Notes under the pieces: model-generated
What the model was told of the DNA's origin: nothing
Database searches by the model: none
What the model saw: only the letters and a program-made list of their open reading frames with translations
Shown here: piece by piece, positions 1-8,644 of the stretch
Numbering within the stretch: position 1 is the first letter of the stretch
How the letters are laid out: each line of letters opens with the position of its first letter
Program-made: the position numbers and the translations under genes
Source: Firmicutes bacterium UBA4882
GTDB lineage: Bacteria > Bacillota > UBA4882
Reading direction: 5' to 3'
DNA: 18,079 nucleotides
NCBI GenBank assembly: GCA_002399265.1
Contig: DHDG01000071.1
Span: 14,251-32,329 of the forward strand

Positions 1-32
1 ACCACAGCAGCTACGGCAAAAGGAGCTGAACA

Positions 33-551
33 ATGGTTAAGAAAAAACCTTCCAAATGGTTTAGTCCCGATAAAGAAGGACGTTCCCGCGGACGCCTTTC
101 CAAAAGGTTTTGTCAACGGTGCGGCACTACGATTCAGCATGCACCGATCCTGAAGTCGCTGAACTTATGCAGCTTTTGTGTTGAGGAGTTGCGCAAAGCG
201 CGCGACGGAGTCTGGTCCTGTAAAGGCTGCGGCGCGCTTGTGCCTGATCAATTGCGCGCCAACAATGGTTATTGCTCGGCCTGCCTGTGCCCCGCCTGCG
301 GGCGTCCGGCACCAGCTGAAGTTCATCAAAAGGGCATGTGCTCCAGATGTCTCAAGGCCAGTGGCGTATTTTGTGTGCGTTGTGGGACGGAAGCCTCGGC
401 CCAAGTAAAAAAGAATAAGGGTATATGTGACCGCTGCGCCTCTCAGGGTGCCGCTCAGGCTAATCCGCCACCAAAGGCCGCTCAGTCCAAAAAGGCCGCT
501 CAGCCGAAAAAAACATCTCGGCCCCAAAAACCTGGGCGTAGAATGATATAA
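33..551 (+). CDS. Small protein with four tandem zinc ribbons
   Basis: 172 aa, function not recognised. The protein has 16 cysteines arranged as four CxxC...CxxC units: C27/C30-C46/C49, C63/C66-C81/C84, C86/C89-C103/C106 and C114/C117-C132/C135, with 13-15 residues between the paired knuckles. Several units share a CxxCG start and an Asn/Lys-Gly shortly before the second pair, so they look like copies of one ancestral ribbon. Each should bind one Zn(II). The N-terminus (about residues 1-26) and the C-terminal tail (about 140-172, Lys/Ala/Pro/Gln-rich) are strongly basic, which suggests nucleic-acid or ribosome contact, but this is inference. There is no signal peptide or membrane segment, so it is cytosolic. 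AAAAGGAG at 18-25 is a good ribosome binding site for the ATG at 33. A hairpin follows the stop codon. It is certainly coding; the role is unknown. Confidence 0.85.
   Translation: MVKKKPSKWFSPDKEGRSRGRLSKRFCQRCGTTIQHAPILKSLNLCSFCVEELRKARDGVWSCKGCGALVPDQLRANNGYCSACLCPACGRPAPAEVHQKGMCSRCLKASGVFCVRCGTEASAQVKKNKGICDRCASQGAAQANPPPKAAQSKKAAQPKKTSRPQKPGRRMI
473..508 (+). repeat. 18-bp imperfect tandem duplication in the basic tail
   Basis: Two adjacent 18-bp units (473-490 and 491-508) differ at two positions and encode KAAQSK then KAAQPK in the basic C-terminal tail of the zinc-ribbon protein. The unit is in frame, so copy-number change would only alter tail length. Confidence 0.6.
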
Positions 552-552
552 T
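544..552 (+). promoter_or_regulatory. Extended -10 promoter for ispG-polC
   Basis: TGATATAAT at 544-552 is a perfect extended -10 element (TGnTATAAT) and overlaps the last codons and stop (549-551) of the upstream gene. No convincing -35 hexamer is seen 16-18 bp upstream, which is normal for extended -10 promoters. Predicted transcription start is about 558-560, giving a leader of roughly 50 nt to the ispG start. Assignment is from sequence only. Confidence 0.5.
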
Positions 553-556
553 TAGT

Positions 557-590
557 AAAAGACCCGGCTCAATTACTGGACCGGGTTTTT
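557..590 (+). terminator. Hairpin with T-run after the zinc-ribbon gene
   Basis: ACCCGG (562-567) pairs with CCGGGT (581-586) around a 13-nt loop, and the flanking A-run (558-560) and T-run (586-590) can extend the stem. This looks like a moderate intrinsic terminator for the upstream gene. Because the candidate ispG promoter lies just 5' of it, the same hairpin would also sit at the very 5' end of the ispG mRNA. Confidence 0.55.
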
Positions 591-608
591 AAATGAAGGT
601 GATCTTAC

Positions 609-1712
609 ATGTCTAATAACACATACGGGTATGGCCAGATGCCCCGACGTGCAACCCGACCGGTCAAGGTTGGCAGTCTGACAATCGGTGGCAATGCACC
701 GGTCAGTGTGCAATCGATGCTGAACGTCAACCCGCACGACGAACAAGCGGTTCGCAATCAGCTAAGGGCACTGGCAGCCGCAGGCTGCGAAATTGCCCGC
801 TTGACAGTACCTGATCAGCAGGCCGTTGATGTGCTGGCCGCCGTCCTAAAAGACGCTCCGATTCCACTAGTGGCTGACATCCATTTTGACTACCGGCTCG
901 CCATTGCCGCCATGGAAGCAGGCGTACATAAAGTGCGCATTAATCCCGGCAATATTGGCAGCATTGAACGTATTGCCGAAGTGGCAGCAGCAGCGCGCGA
1001 GCGGCAGGTTCCCATTCGCATCGGGGTCAATGCTGGTTCGCTGGAACGCAGTCTGCTGGAGAAGTACCAAGGCCCTACGGCCGCCGCACTTGCTGAAAGC
1101 GCCCTTAGTCAGGCAGCCGTCTTAGAGGAATTGGGGCATAACGCTATTGTGCTGTCAGCCAAAGCGTCGGATGTGCCTACCACGATCGAGACTTATCGGA
1201 TTCTGGCGCAAAAATGCAATTATCCTCTGCACATAGGGGTGACTGAAGCGGGCACGCTCTTAACCGGATCAATCCGGACGGCTGTTGGCTTGGGTATCCT
1301 TCTATGGCAGGGGATTGGTGATACTCTGAGGGTTTCGCTCACTGGCGATCCCGTGCCGGAGATTAAAGCCGGCTTTGACATTCTAAAGGCGCTGGATCTA
1401 AGGAAAAAAGGGCCGGTGGTAATAGCCTGTCCAACTTGCGGACGCACGCGCATAGATCTACCGAAACTGGCGGCGGAGATTGAGAAGATAGCGGCCGACA
1501 TTGACAAGCCGCTTAAAATAGCGGTTATGGGGTGCGCAGTTAACGGACCGGGCGAAGCTCGCGAAGCTGACTTGGGCATCGCCGGCGGTAATGAAGAAGG
1601 GTTGATTTTTCGTCAGGGCCGCATTCTCAAAAAAGTGCCAGCCGCAGATCTTCTTTCCGTTTTCAAGCAGGAACTAACCGACCTTGTTGCCGAAATCCGC
1701 AAGGAAAAATAA
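609..1712 (+). CDS. ispG: IspG, 4-hydroxy-3-methylbut-2-en-1-yl diphosphate synthase
   Basis: 367 aa. IspG (GcpE) converts 2-C-methyl-D-erythritol 2,4-cyclodiphosphate to HMBPP, the penultimate MEP-pathway step, using a [4Fe-4S] cluster and reduced ferredoxin or flavodoxin; it is cytosolic. The N-terminal TIM barrel (about 15-260) begins with the typical VQSML segment and carries the VADIHFDY and KVRINPGN motifs. The C-terminal cluster domain has CPTCGRT (C274, C277), the third ligand C309 in MGCAVNGPGEA, and the conserved glutamate E316. Length matches the compact bacterial form without the plant/Chlamydia insert. The ATG is preceded by AAGGTGAT at 596-603. polC follows after 33 bp, so the two are probably cotranscribed. 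No anomaly is seen. Confidence 0.97.
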   Translation: MSNNTYGYGQMPRRATRPVKVGSLTIGGNAPVSVQSMLNVNPHDEQAVRNQLRALAAAGCEIARLTVPDQQAVDVLAAVLKDAPIPLVADIHFDYRLAIAAMEAGVHKVRINPGNIGSIERIAEVAAAARERQVPIRIGVNAGSLERSLLEKYQGPTAAALAESALSQAAVLEELGHNAIVLSAKASDVPTTIETYRILAQKCNYPLHIGVTEAGTLLTGSIRTAVGLGILLWQGIGDTLRVSLTGDPVPEIKAGFDILKALDLRKKGPVVIACPTCGRTRIDLPKLAAEIEKIAADIDKPLKIAVMGCAVNGPGEAREADLGIAGGNEEGLIFRQGRILKKVPAADLLSVFKQELTDLVAEIRKEK

Positions 1713-1745
1713 AACCGCACTGATTCATTCATTGGAGGTCTACTA

Positions 1746-4700
1746 TTGCCCGAATATAGGATCGATCCCCAAAACCGCACTTTGACTTCGATTCCAGGCA
1801 TCCTTGAAAGGCAACTTTCCGCTGAGGCCGTCAAAATCATACGGGAAGGTGTCCTGGATTATATCTTGGTTGATTCCACAAGCAGCGCCTGGACGATACA
1901 GCTTGTTTTGGAGGAAGAAGCGGCTCCCGCTTCTCTCGACGAACTGGCAGCCGCCATCCGGGAGTGCCTTACCGGCATTTCCGCCATTACATTCTGGCCT
2001 TGTTACCGGGGCGAAAAAATACCGCTTGAGCGGCGTGTAGCGCTTGTCTGGGATCAATGCGTCAAATGCCTGATGCAGGATCTTCCGGGAGCATTGGGCT
2101 GGATCGGCGAGCAGCATTGGGTGTGCGACGGCATGACGATCAAGTTGGATGTGTCGGGAGAACTGGGCGCGAACTGGCTTAACACCAGGGGTTTCCCCGA
2201 ACGCTTAGCTGACTTGCTTTCTAAATCGGTCGGCACAGACGTTGTCGTCTCACTGCAGCCGGTCAATCCGCCGGAAGATATCGGTAAAATGATTGCTCAA
2301 CAGATTATGGACGACATCCAGAGCAGTCAGATCGGGAACGCCAAAAACGGGGCTGGCGCACACGCTAATGGCAAAAAAGGCAAAGCGCCGGAAGCCGGGA
2401 CGGTTATTTTGGGGCGCAAAATCAGCGGGGAGCCGATGAAACTACAGGATGTCATTGATGAAGAAAAACAAGTAATTGTTTCCGGCGAGGTTTTTTCCAA
2501 AGATGTCCGGGACTTGCGTACCGGCAGGAAGCTAATTACTTTTGAAATTACAGATGGAACTGATTCCATCGCTGCCAAAGTATTTGAAGAACCGAAGCGT
2601 CCGATTAACGATGCGTTTGCAGTCGGAGATTTCTTAATTTGTCGGGGCTCGGCGCAGTTTGATCGCTTCACTAATGAACTGACTCTCATGCCCAACGATA
2701 TCATGCGTGGCCAAATGGAGAAAGAAGAACGTGTTGATGTCAGCCCCGAAAAACGGGTGGAGCTGCATCTGCACACGCAAATGAGTGCCATGGACGCCTT
2801 ATGCGATGTGAAGCAGGTCGTGAGTCAGGCAGCCGCGTGGGGACAGCCTGCCATAGCCATTACTGATCACGGAGTAGTGCAGTCTTTCCCGGATGCGTAT
2901 GACGCTGGTAAAAAGCATGGGATCAAGATCATCTTCGGTATGGAAGGGTATATGGTCGATGATCAGAGTATGATCGTCAGCGGCGAAGCCGATGGTTTGT
3001 TCCAGGAACAGGAATTTGTGGCTTTTGACCTGGAGACGACCGGCCTATCCTATATGACGGATGAAATCATAGAAATCGGCGCTGTCAGAATTAAGGATGG
3101 CGCAATTAAGGATTATTTCACCACTTTTGTGGATCCGGGGATGTCAATTCCGGAAGAGTCGACACGCATTACCGGTATCACTAATGAAATGGTAGCTGGA
3201 GCTCCGGAGACGGCTGCGGCCTTGGACAAGTTTCTCAAATTTGCAGGCAACGCCGTCCTGATTGCTCATAACGCCGAGTTCGACATGGGTTTTATCAGAG
3301 CAAAAACAGCCAGATATTTGAACCGGGCGGCTCAGTCAACCTATGTTGATACACTGGCGCTTGCGCGGACTCTGTGGCCGCATTTGCGTAATCATAAACT
3401 TGATACTGTTGCTGCTCATCTTGAGATTACGCTCGGCCAGCATCATCGGGCTGCTGACGATGCCGCCACCTGCGGCGCAATTTTCCTGAAAGGGATGGAA
3501 GTACTCAGTGCGCGTGGTCTGGAACGCTTGCAGAGTCTCAACGGCATTGCCCAGGAACGGGCACATGAATTTCAAAAACCATATCATATTATCCTGCTTG
3601 CCAAGAATCAGGCCGGTCTGGAGAACCTATATAAGCTAGTGTCGCTATCGCACACCGAGTATTTTTTCAGAACGCCCCGCCTACCGCGTCATCTGATCAA
3701 ACAGTATCACGAAGGATTGCTGATCGGTTCAGCCTGTGAATCGGGCGAGTTGTTCCGGGCAATAGTACGTGGAACCGATCATGCCAGGCTGGAGTCGATT
3801 GCTTCTTTTTATGATTATCTTGAAATTCAGCCGCTTGGCAACAATGAATTCATGATCCGCGCGGGAGAGGCTTCCTCACGGGAAGAATTGGCTGATTTTA
3901 ACAAGCAGATTGTCAAATTGGGCCAGCGTCTCGGAAAACCTGTTGTGGCAACCGGCGACGTCCATTTTATTAATCCGGAGGACGAGGTTTATCGGCGCAT
4001 CATTCAGTCCGGGCAAGGTTATGAAGGTTCGGATGCGCAGGCACCCCTGTATATGCGCACAACTGCGGAAATGCTTGCTGAATTTGATTATCTCACTCCC
4101 GAAGAACAACGCTGGGTCGTGATTGATTGTCCAAATCGCATCGTGGACGCCATTGATGATATTAAGCCAGTGCCAGATGAATTCTGTCCTCCGATCATTG
4201 AGGGTTCGGATGAAGAAATCCGGCAAATGGCTTATGACCGGGCGGTTCAGTTATACGGGGATCCATTACCGGCCATCGTATCTGACAGAATTGAATGGGA
4301 GCTACAGAGCATTATTGGACACGGCTATGCGGTCTTGTACCTGATTGCGCATAAGCTGGTCAAGAAGTCCCTGGATGATGGATACTTAGTCGGTTCACGG
4401 GGATCGGTAGGATCATCGCTGATCGCGACCTTGTGCGGGATCACCGAGGTCAATCCTTTACCGGCACACTATTTGTGCGGAAACTGCCACTACAGCGAAT
4501 TTATGGAGAGCGGCAGCATTGGATCAGGGGTGGACTTGCCAGCCAAGGATTGCCCTAAGTGTGGTCAGCCGCTGGTAAAAGATGGGCATGATATTCATTT
4601 TGCTACTTTTATGGGCTTCGAGGGTGATAAGGAGCCGGATATCGACCTTAATTTCTCCGGCGAGTATCAGCCGGTCGTCCATCGCTATACGGAAGAGCTA

Positions 4701-6062
4701 TTTGGCAAGGACTATGTATTCCGGGCTGGTACGATTACAACTTTGGCTGAGAAAACGGCTTTCGGTTTTGTCAAAGCCTATCTGGAGGAACACGGCACCC
4801 ATGCACGCCGCGCGGAAATAAATCGCCTGGTGAAAGGGTGCACTGGCGTAAAACGCTCCACTGGACAGCATCCGGGCGGCATGATGGTCGTCCCGCCGAA
4901 TCGGAATATTCACCAGTTTTCTCCGGTGCAATATCCGGCCAATGATAAGAATGCCGGTTGGATCACGACGCACTTCGATTATCATTCGCTGTCAGGGCGC
5001 TTGGTAAAGCTTGATATTCTAGGACATGATGATCCAACTGTTATTAAGATGCTGCACGATCTGACCGGTATTGATCCCCGCAGCGTGCCGCTGGATGATC
5101 CGGATACAATGCGCATTTTTTCCAGCGTCGAGCCGCTTGGTGTCACAGCTGAGGAAAGCGGCACGAACTTAGGGACTTTGGCAGTCCCCGAATTCGGAAC
5201 ATCATTTGTTCGGCAAATGCTGGAAGACACTAAGCCAACCACTTTCAGCGAACTGATCAAAATATCCGGTCTTTCACACGGGACCGGCGTTTGGCTGGGA
5301 AACGCCCAGGAGCTGGTGCGTTCTGGACAGGCGAAATTCGCGGATGTCATCTCTGCCAGGGATGATATCATGAATCACTTGATATATCTGGGGGTTAAGC
5401 CGAAGACGGCGTTTAAGATTATGGAATCGGTTCGTAAGGGCAGGGGCGTCTCTGATGAAGACGAAGCTGTGATGCGACAGGCCGATGTACCGGATTGGTA
5501 TATTGAGTCTTGCCGCAAAATCAGCTATCTCTTCCCTAAAGCGCATGCGACCGCCTATGTGATGATGTCTTTCCGAATAGCTTATTTTAAGGTTCATTAT
5601 CCGGAAGCCTTTTATGCAACTTATTTCACTGTCAGAGCTAACGAATTTGACGCTGACATGGTGTCCAAGGGCGCAGATTTTCTACGCTCTGAGCTACGTA
5701 AAATTCAGGCGAAAGGCAAAGAAGCTACCGGTAAAGAGGAGAATCTGGCTACCATTATTGAAGTAGTCATTGAGGCGATAGCGCGTGGTATCAAATTCCT
5801 CAAAGTAGACATTTACAAATCGGACGCCCGAAAGTTTTTAATTACGACGGAGGGTTTACTGCCGCCGCTCAGCAGCCTGCAGGGGCTGGGTGAGAACGCT
5901 GCTCAGCAGTTGGCTGAAGCCGCCGCTCAAGGTGAGTTTATGTCTGTGGAAGACTTAAAAACCAGGGCCAGGCTTTCATCAGCTGTAATTGATACACTCA
6001 AAAGACACGGGTGTCTACAGGGAATGCCTGATTCGGACCAGCTCAGTCTCTTTGCCGTGTAA
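1746..6062 (+). CDS. polC: PolC, DNA polymerase III alpha subunit (Gram-positive type)
   Basis: 1438 aa, full family length. PolC is the processive replicative DNA polymerase of Bacillota and carries its own 3'-5' proofreading exonuclease. Domains in order: N-terminal region (1-200); a low-complexity linker (about 196-217); OB fold (about 240-315); PHP domain (HLHT at 341-344) interrupted by the DEDDh exonuclease (FDLETTGL 427-434, HNAEFD 508-513, H567 and D572); then the polymerase core with catalytic PDIDLNF (D965, D967). A zinc knuckle is formed by C911, C914, C936 and C939. The C-terminus ends in QLSLF (1432-1436), a typical sliding-clamp binding peptide. The start is TTG at 1746, set by GGAGG at 1734-1738. 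It follows ispG by 33 bp. The usual neighbours proS, rimP and nusA are absent. Confidence 0.97.
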   Translation: MPEYRIDPQNRTLTSIPGILERQLSAEAVKIIREGVLDYILVDSTSSAWTIQLVLEEEAAPASLDELAAAIRECLTGISAITFWPCYRGEKIPLERRVALVWDQCVKCLMQDLPGALGWIGEQHWVCDGMTIKLDVSGELGANWLNTRGFPERLADLLSKSVGTDVVVSLQPVNPPEDIGKMIAQQIMDDIQSSQIGNAKNGAGAHANGKKGKAPEAGTVILGRKISGEPMKLQDVIDEEKQVIVSGEVFSKDVRDLRTGRKLITFEITDGTDSIAAKVFEEPKRPINDAFAVGDFLICRGSAQFDRFTNELTLMPNDIMRGQMEKEERVDVSPEKRVELHLHTQMSAMDALCDVKQVVSQAAAWGQPAIAITDHGVVQSFPDAYDAGKKHGIKIIFGMEGYMVDDQSMIVSGEADGLFQEQEFVAFDLETTGLSYMTDEIIEIGAVRIKDGAIKDYFTTFVDPGMSIPEESTRITGITNEMVAGAPETAAALDKFLKFAGNAVLIAHNAEFDMGFIRAKTARYLNRAAQSTYVDTLALARTLWPHLRNHKLDTVAAHLEITLGQHHRAADDAATCGAIFLKGMEVLSARGLERLQSLNGIAQERAHEFQKPYHIILLAKNQAGLENLYKLVSLSHTEYFFRTPRLPRHLIKQYHEGLLIGSACESGELFRAIVRGTDHARLESIASFYDYLEIQPLGNNEFMIRAGEASSREELADFNKQIVKLGQRLGKPVVATGDVHFINPEDEVYRRIIQSGQGYEGSDAQAPLYMRTTAEMLAEFDYLTPEEQRWVVIDCPNRIVDAIDDIKPVPDEFCPPIIEGSDEEIRQMAYDRAVQLYGDPLPAIVSDRIEWELQSIIGHGYAVLYLIAHKLVKKSLDDGYLVGSRGSVGSSLIATLCGITEVNPLPAHYLCGNCHYSEFMESGSIGSGVDLPAKDCPKCGQPLVKDGHDIHFATFMGFEGDKEPDIDLNFSGEYQPVVHRYTEELFGKDYVFRAGTITTLAEKTAFGFVKAYLEEHGTHARRAEINRLVKGCTGVKRSTGQHPGGMMVVPPNRNIHQFSPVQYPANDKNAGWITTHFDYHSLSGRLVKLDILGHDDPTVIKMLHDLTGIDPRSVPLDDPDTMRIFSSVEPLGVTAEESGTNLGTLAVPEFGTSFVRQMLEDTKPTTFSELIKISGLSHGTGVWLGNAQELVRSGQAKFADVISARDDIMNHLIYLGVKPKTAFKIMESVRKGRGVSDEDEAVMRQADVPDWYIESCRKISYLFPKAHATAYVMMSFRIAYFKVHYPEAFYATYFTVRANEFDADMVSKGADFLRSELRKIQAKGKEATGKEENLATIIEVVIEAIARGIKFLKVDIYKSDARKFLITTEGLLPPLSSLQGLGENAAQQLAEAAAQGEFMSVEDLKTRARLSSAVIDTLKRHGCLQGMPDSDQLSLFAV

Positions 6063-6094
6063 CCTGCGAAGAATAAACAGGCGAGAGGTGCCGC

Positions 6095-8548
6095 ATGGAA
6101 AACCTGATAGCTCAAATTGCACAGACCAGCCGCCTACAGACCTTGGCGCTTAATCGGCTGAAGGCACTTCTGACAGAAGTGGTCGGTAACGCAGAGCGTT
6201 CAGCAGTTCTGTTTGGCGGTGCGCTGCAGGCGCATCAAAAAGAATGCAGTTTCTCAGAAGAGTGTGCCACGATCATGACCGATGCAGTTGGGATCGTCAC
6301 TGCGCCAAATGGTAGTCTGTCTGCTGGTTTACAGCTGAAAGAAATTCAGAGCAGCTTTGGCGAAATACTGAAAGCCTCTCGTGAGCATACACTGGCTGCG
6401 GCCGGGAAATTTAGCAATACGATGTTGATGCTCGATAAACTCGCCGAAAACGTGCAAACGCTGGGAGAGCTATCCGTAAGAATCTTAGCAGAATTAGAAT
6501 CCAGCGGGCAAATTGCCGAGAAAACAAATGAGCTGGCTCACAAGGCGATTCAGGAAGCACAAAAGGCCGGGTTTGCCGGTCAGGGTTTTTCGGTAATCGC
6601 TGGCGAAGTTAATAAATTGGCGGTCAAGAATAAAGAAACCGCTGCGAATATTATCCCGGTCGCCGCTAATCTACGCAACGAAATAGCGGTCTGTCTGGAA
6701 TACTTGTCATCATGTCTGGAAGCGGCTGCGGCGACAGAACGGTCGTTAACAGACAATGCTGAAAGAATCAGCCGGTTGACAGAGGGCATTGAACGACTTT
6801 TCAAAATCCTGGATCAGTTTAATGACGCCGGTCGGGGAGTAACGTTGTTTGCTGATGAATCGATCAAGGCCCTGCAGGATTATGCTGGCATCGCACAAAA
6901 TTATATGGCAGCTTTGCACCAGTTGCAGAAGATGACCAACAGGCTGAAATCCGCGTTGGCACAAGCCGCCGGATACGCTTCTTTTCTAACAGAAACTGAT
7001 ATTGGTATCGGACTTTTTATTGATGAGAATCTTCCGTCAGCCACCAATGCAGCTAATGGGGATGCAACCGCCTATCACCTGGTTTTGCCAGGTCCGGTGC
7101 AGTCCTTTGATCCGCTTTTTGCGGATGATTCAGCTTCTGCAGAAGTGTGCCGCCTGATCTATGGCAGGTTAGTTGATATCGATAGCGCGGGCGGTTTGTT
7201 GCCGGGATTGGCTTTTGCTTGGGAATCCAGAGATGAGAGCAGAGAGTGGACTTTTTATATCAGGAAAAACGCTTGCTTCCATGATGGCACACCGATTACT
7301 GCGACCGAAATTGCGGAGTCTCTGCAGCGGGTCCTGTCGCCTCAGCTGCGTTCTCCGGGCTCCTGGCTGTTAATGATGATCAACGGTGCAGTTGATTATT
7401 TGTCAGGTTCAGCCCCTCAAATTGAAGGCATCGAAGTGGTAGATGGGCATACGCTACGCTTTCATCTCGAGCAGTCCTATCAGCCTTTTGCGGCTAATCT
7501 TTCGCATGTGGCTTGTTCCATATTAAAAATCCGACATGCGGATCAGGAGAATGGCAGCCGGAAACCAGTTCTGGTAGGCAGCGGTGCCTATCTGTTGCGG
7601 GGAGTTCAGCAGCAAAGCCGGAATGCTCTGCTATTAGAGGCCTTTGATAATTATTATAAAGGGCGGCCATTCACTGGAAGAATCACTTTTGAGATCAATC
7701 CGGATCGCGGTGAGCGTTTGGCACAGTTTCTGCGTGGCAACCTCAGTCATCTGCGACTGAGCGGCAGCCAAATCCGTCAGTTTCATTCTCAATCGTTGGC
7801 GCAGCGGACGGCGTTCGGAACATTCTTTGCCGGATTCAACCTGGCACGGCCTGGTCCGTGGCGCAGCATGGATTTTCGCAAGGCACTCAACTATGGCGTT
7901 GATCGCCAAAGATTGATCAACGATTTGCTGGCCGGAGCCGGCTTGCCAGCCTATGGACCAGTTCCGTCAGAATGGCTTGGTGGAGCGGTTTATCCGGAGT
8001 ATGAATATAACCCCGAAAAGGCGGCCCTCTTGTTGCAGCGATGTGGCTGGAGCGCCTCTGCGGAAAAGCCGCTGCGTCTGTTTACGGCGGACGCCGGTTT
8101 GTTTGTAGAACTGGCGGAGTTCCTGGCGGAAAGCCTTATTAGGATTGGTGTACCCGCAGAAATAGAAGTACTCTCCTGGGAGGATTTTCAGAATCCGGTT
8201 TATTTGGCGCCAGCGCATTTATACATTGCCGGTTGGTCGGCTGAGACGACGGATCTTGACAGTTTTCTCTATCCGTTGTTTCATTCCGGTTCGCGAAATT
8301 CCGGTAATTTTGGAGCATTTATCGATGCATACGCTGACCGCATGCTTAAGAAGGCACGGGCAGTTGAAAGTGCTGATGAAAGAACCCAGGTATATCGTGA
8401 TTTGGCATTGCATATTCACAAGGAAGCACCTTGGGTCTTCCTTTACCATCCCGTGCACGCCTTTGCAGTTGGCGATAATGTCCGCGACTTTGAGCTGAAT
8501 CCACTAGGCTATGTGGACCTGGCTAAGGTTTGGGTTCAGCAGCAATAG
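6095..8548 (+). CDS. Soluble chemoreceptor-like coiled coil fused to an SBP5 solute-binding domain (copy A)
   Basis: 817 aa. Residues 1-300 are almost wholly helical. Residues 139-187 align by eye with the chemoreceptor signalling hairpin: IAEKTNELAHKAIQEAQKAG matches the [20 protein letters not shown] consensus, and GFAGQGFSVIAGEVNKLA matches GxxGRGFAVVAxEVRKLA. The tip is altered: the Arg of EAAR is Lys157 and the Glu after RAG is Phe160. Residues about 325-817 form a complete SBP_bac_5 domain (peptide/nickel-type binding protein) with FHDGTPITATE (395-405), GSGAYLL (495-501) and the conserved FRKALNYGVDR (594-604). There is no signal peptide, lipobox or membrane helix, so the binding domain should be cytosolic, as in the E. 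coli regulator SgrR. GAGAGG at 6083-6088 precedes the ATG. It lies 32 bp after polC. A role in sensing an internal peptide or metabolite is inference; no chemotaxis gene is nearby. Confidence 0.85.
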   Translation: MENLIAQIAQTSRLQTLALNRLKALLTEVVGNAERSAVLFGGALQAHQKECSFSEECATIMTDAVGIVTAPNGSLSAGLQLKEIQSSFGEILKASREHTLAAAGKFSNTMLMLDKLAENVQTLGELSVRILAELESSGQIAEKTNELAHKAIQEAQKAGFAGQGFSVIAGEVNKLAVKNKETAANIIPVAANLRNEIAVCLEYLSSCLEAAAATERSLTDNAERISRLTEGIERLFKILDQFNDAGRGVTLFADESIKALQDYAGIAQNYMAALHQLQKMTNRLKSALAQAAGYASFLTETDIGIGLFIDENLPSATNAANGDATAYHLVLPGPVQSFDPLFADDSASAEVCRLIYGRLVDIDSAGGLLPGLAFAWESRDESREWTFYIRKNACFHDGTPITATEIAESLQRVLSPQLRSPGSWLLMMINGAVDYLSGSAPQIEGIEVVDGHTLRFHLEQSYQPFAANLSHVACSILKIRHADQENGSRKPVLVGSGAYLLRGVQQQSRNALLLEAFDNYYKGRPFTGRITFEINPDRGERLAQFLRGNLSHLRLSGSQIRQFHSQSLAQRTAFGTFFAGFNLARPGPWRSMDFRKALNYGVDRQRLINDLLAGAGLPAYGPVPSEWLGGAVYPEYEYNPEKAALLLQRCGWSASAEKPLRLFTADAGLFVELAEFLAESLIRIGVPAEIEVLSWEDFQNPVYLAPAHLYIAGWSAETTDLDSFLYPLFHSGSRNSGNFGAFIDAYADRMLKKARAVESADERTQVYRDLALHIHKEAPWVFLYHPVHAFAVGDNVRDFELNPLGYVDLAKVWVQQQ

Positions 8549-8585
8549 GTTTAGACAGCCGACGCGCTATGTGAGACTAATCAAC

Positions 8586-8594
8586 TGGTCTAAT
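8586..8594 (+). promoter_or_regulatory. Candidate extended -10 promoter and leader hairpin upstream of copy B
   Basis: In the 96-bp gap 8549-8644, TGGTCTAAT (8586-8594) is an extended -10 with a 5/6 hexamer. It lies within two direct copies of CTAATCAA (8577-8584 and 8590-8597), spaced 13 bp, which could be an operator. The predicted leader holds a weak hairpin (GCAGA 8603-8607 with TCTGC 8620-8624) just before the ribosome binding site AAAGGAG (8627-8633). No good -35 box is visible. Prediction only. Confidence 0.35.
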
Positions 8595-8644
8595 CAATTA
8601 ATGCAGATGTATGCTCAAGTCTGCGTAAAGGAGCGTGTCATGCT

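Noticed and set aside
1..40. Possible 3' end of an upstream gene
   Set aside because: Two frames close here (TGA at 27-29 and TAA at 38-40), but 26-37 bases are too few to recognise any protein or choose a frame.
2327..2791. 154-codon antisense frame within polC
   Set aside because: It mirrors polC codon bias (Ser/Arg/Leu-rich) and has no recognisable motif; typical shadow frame.
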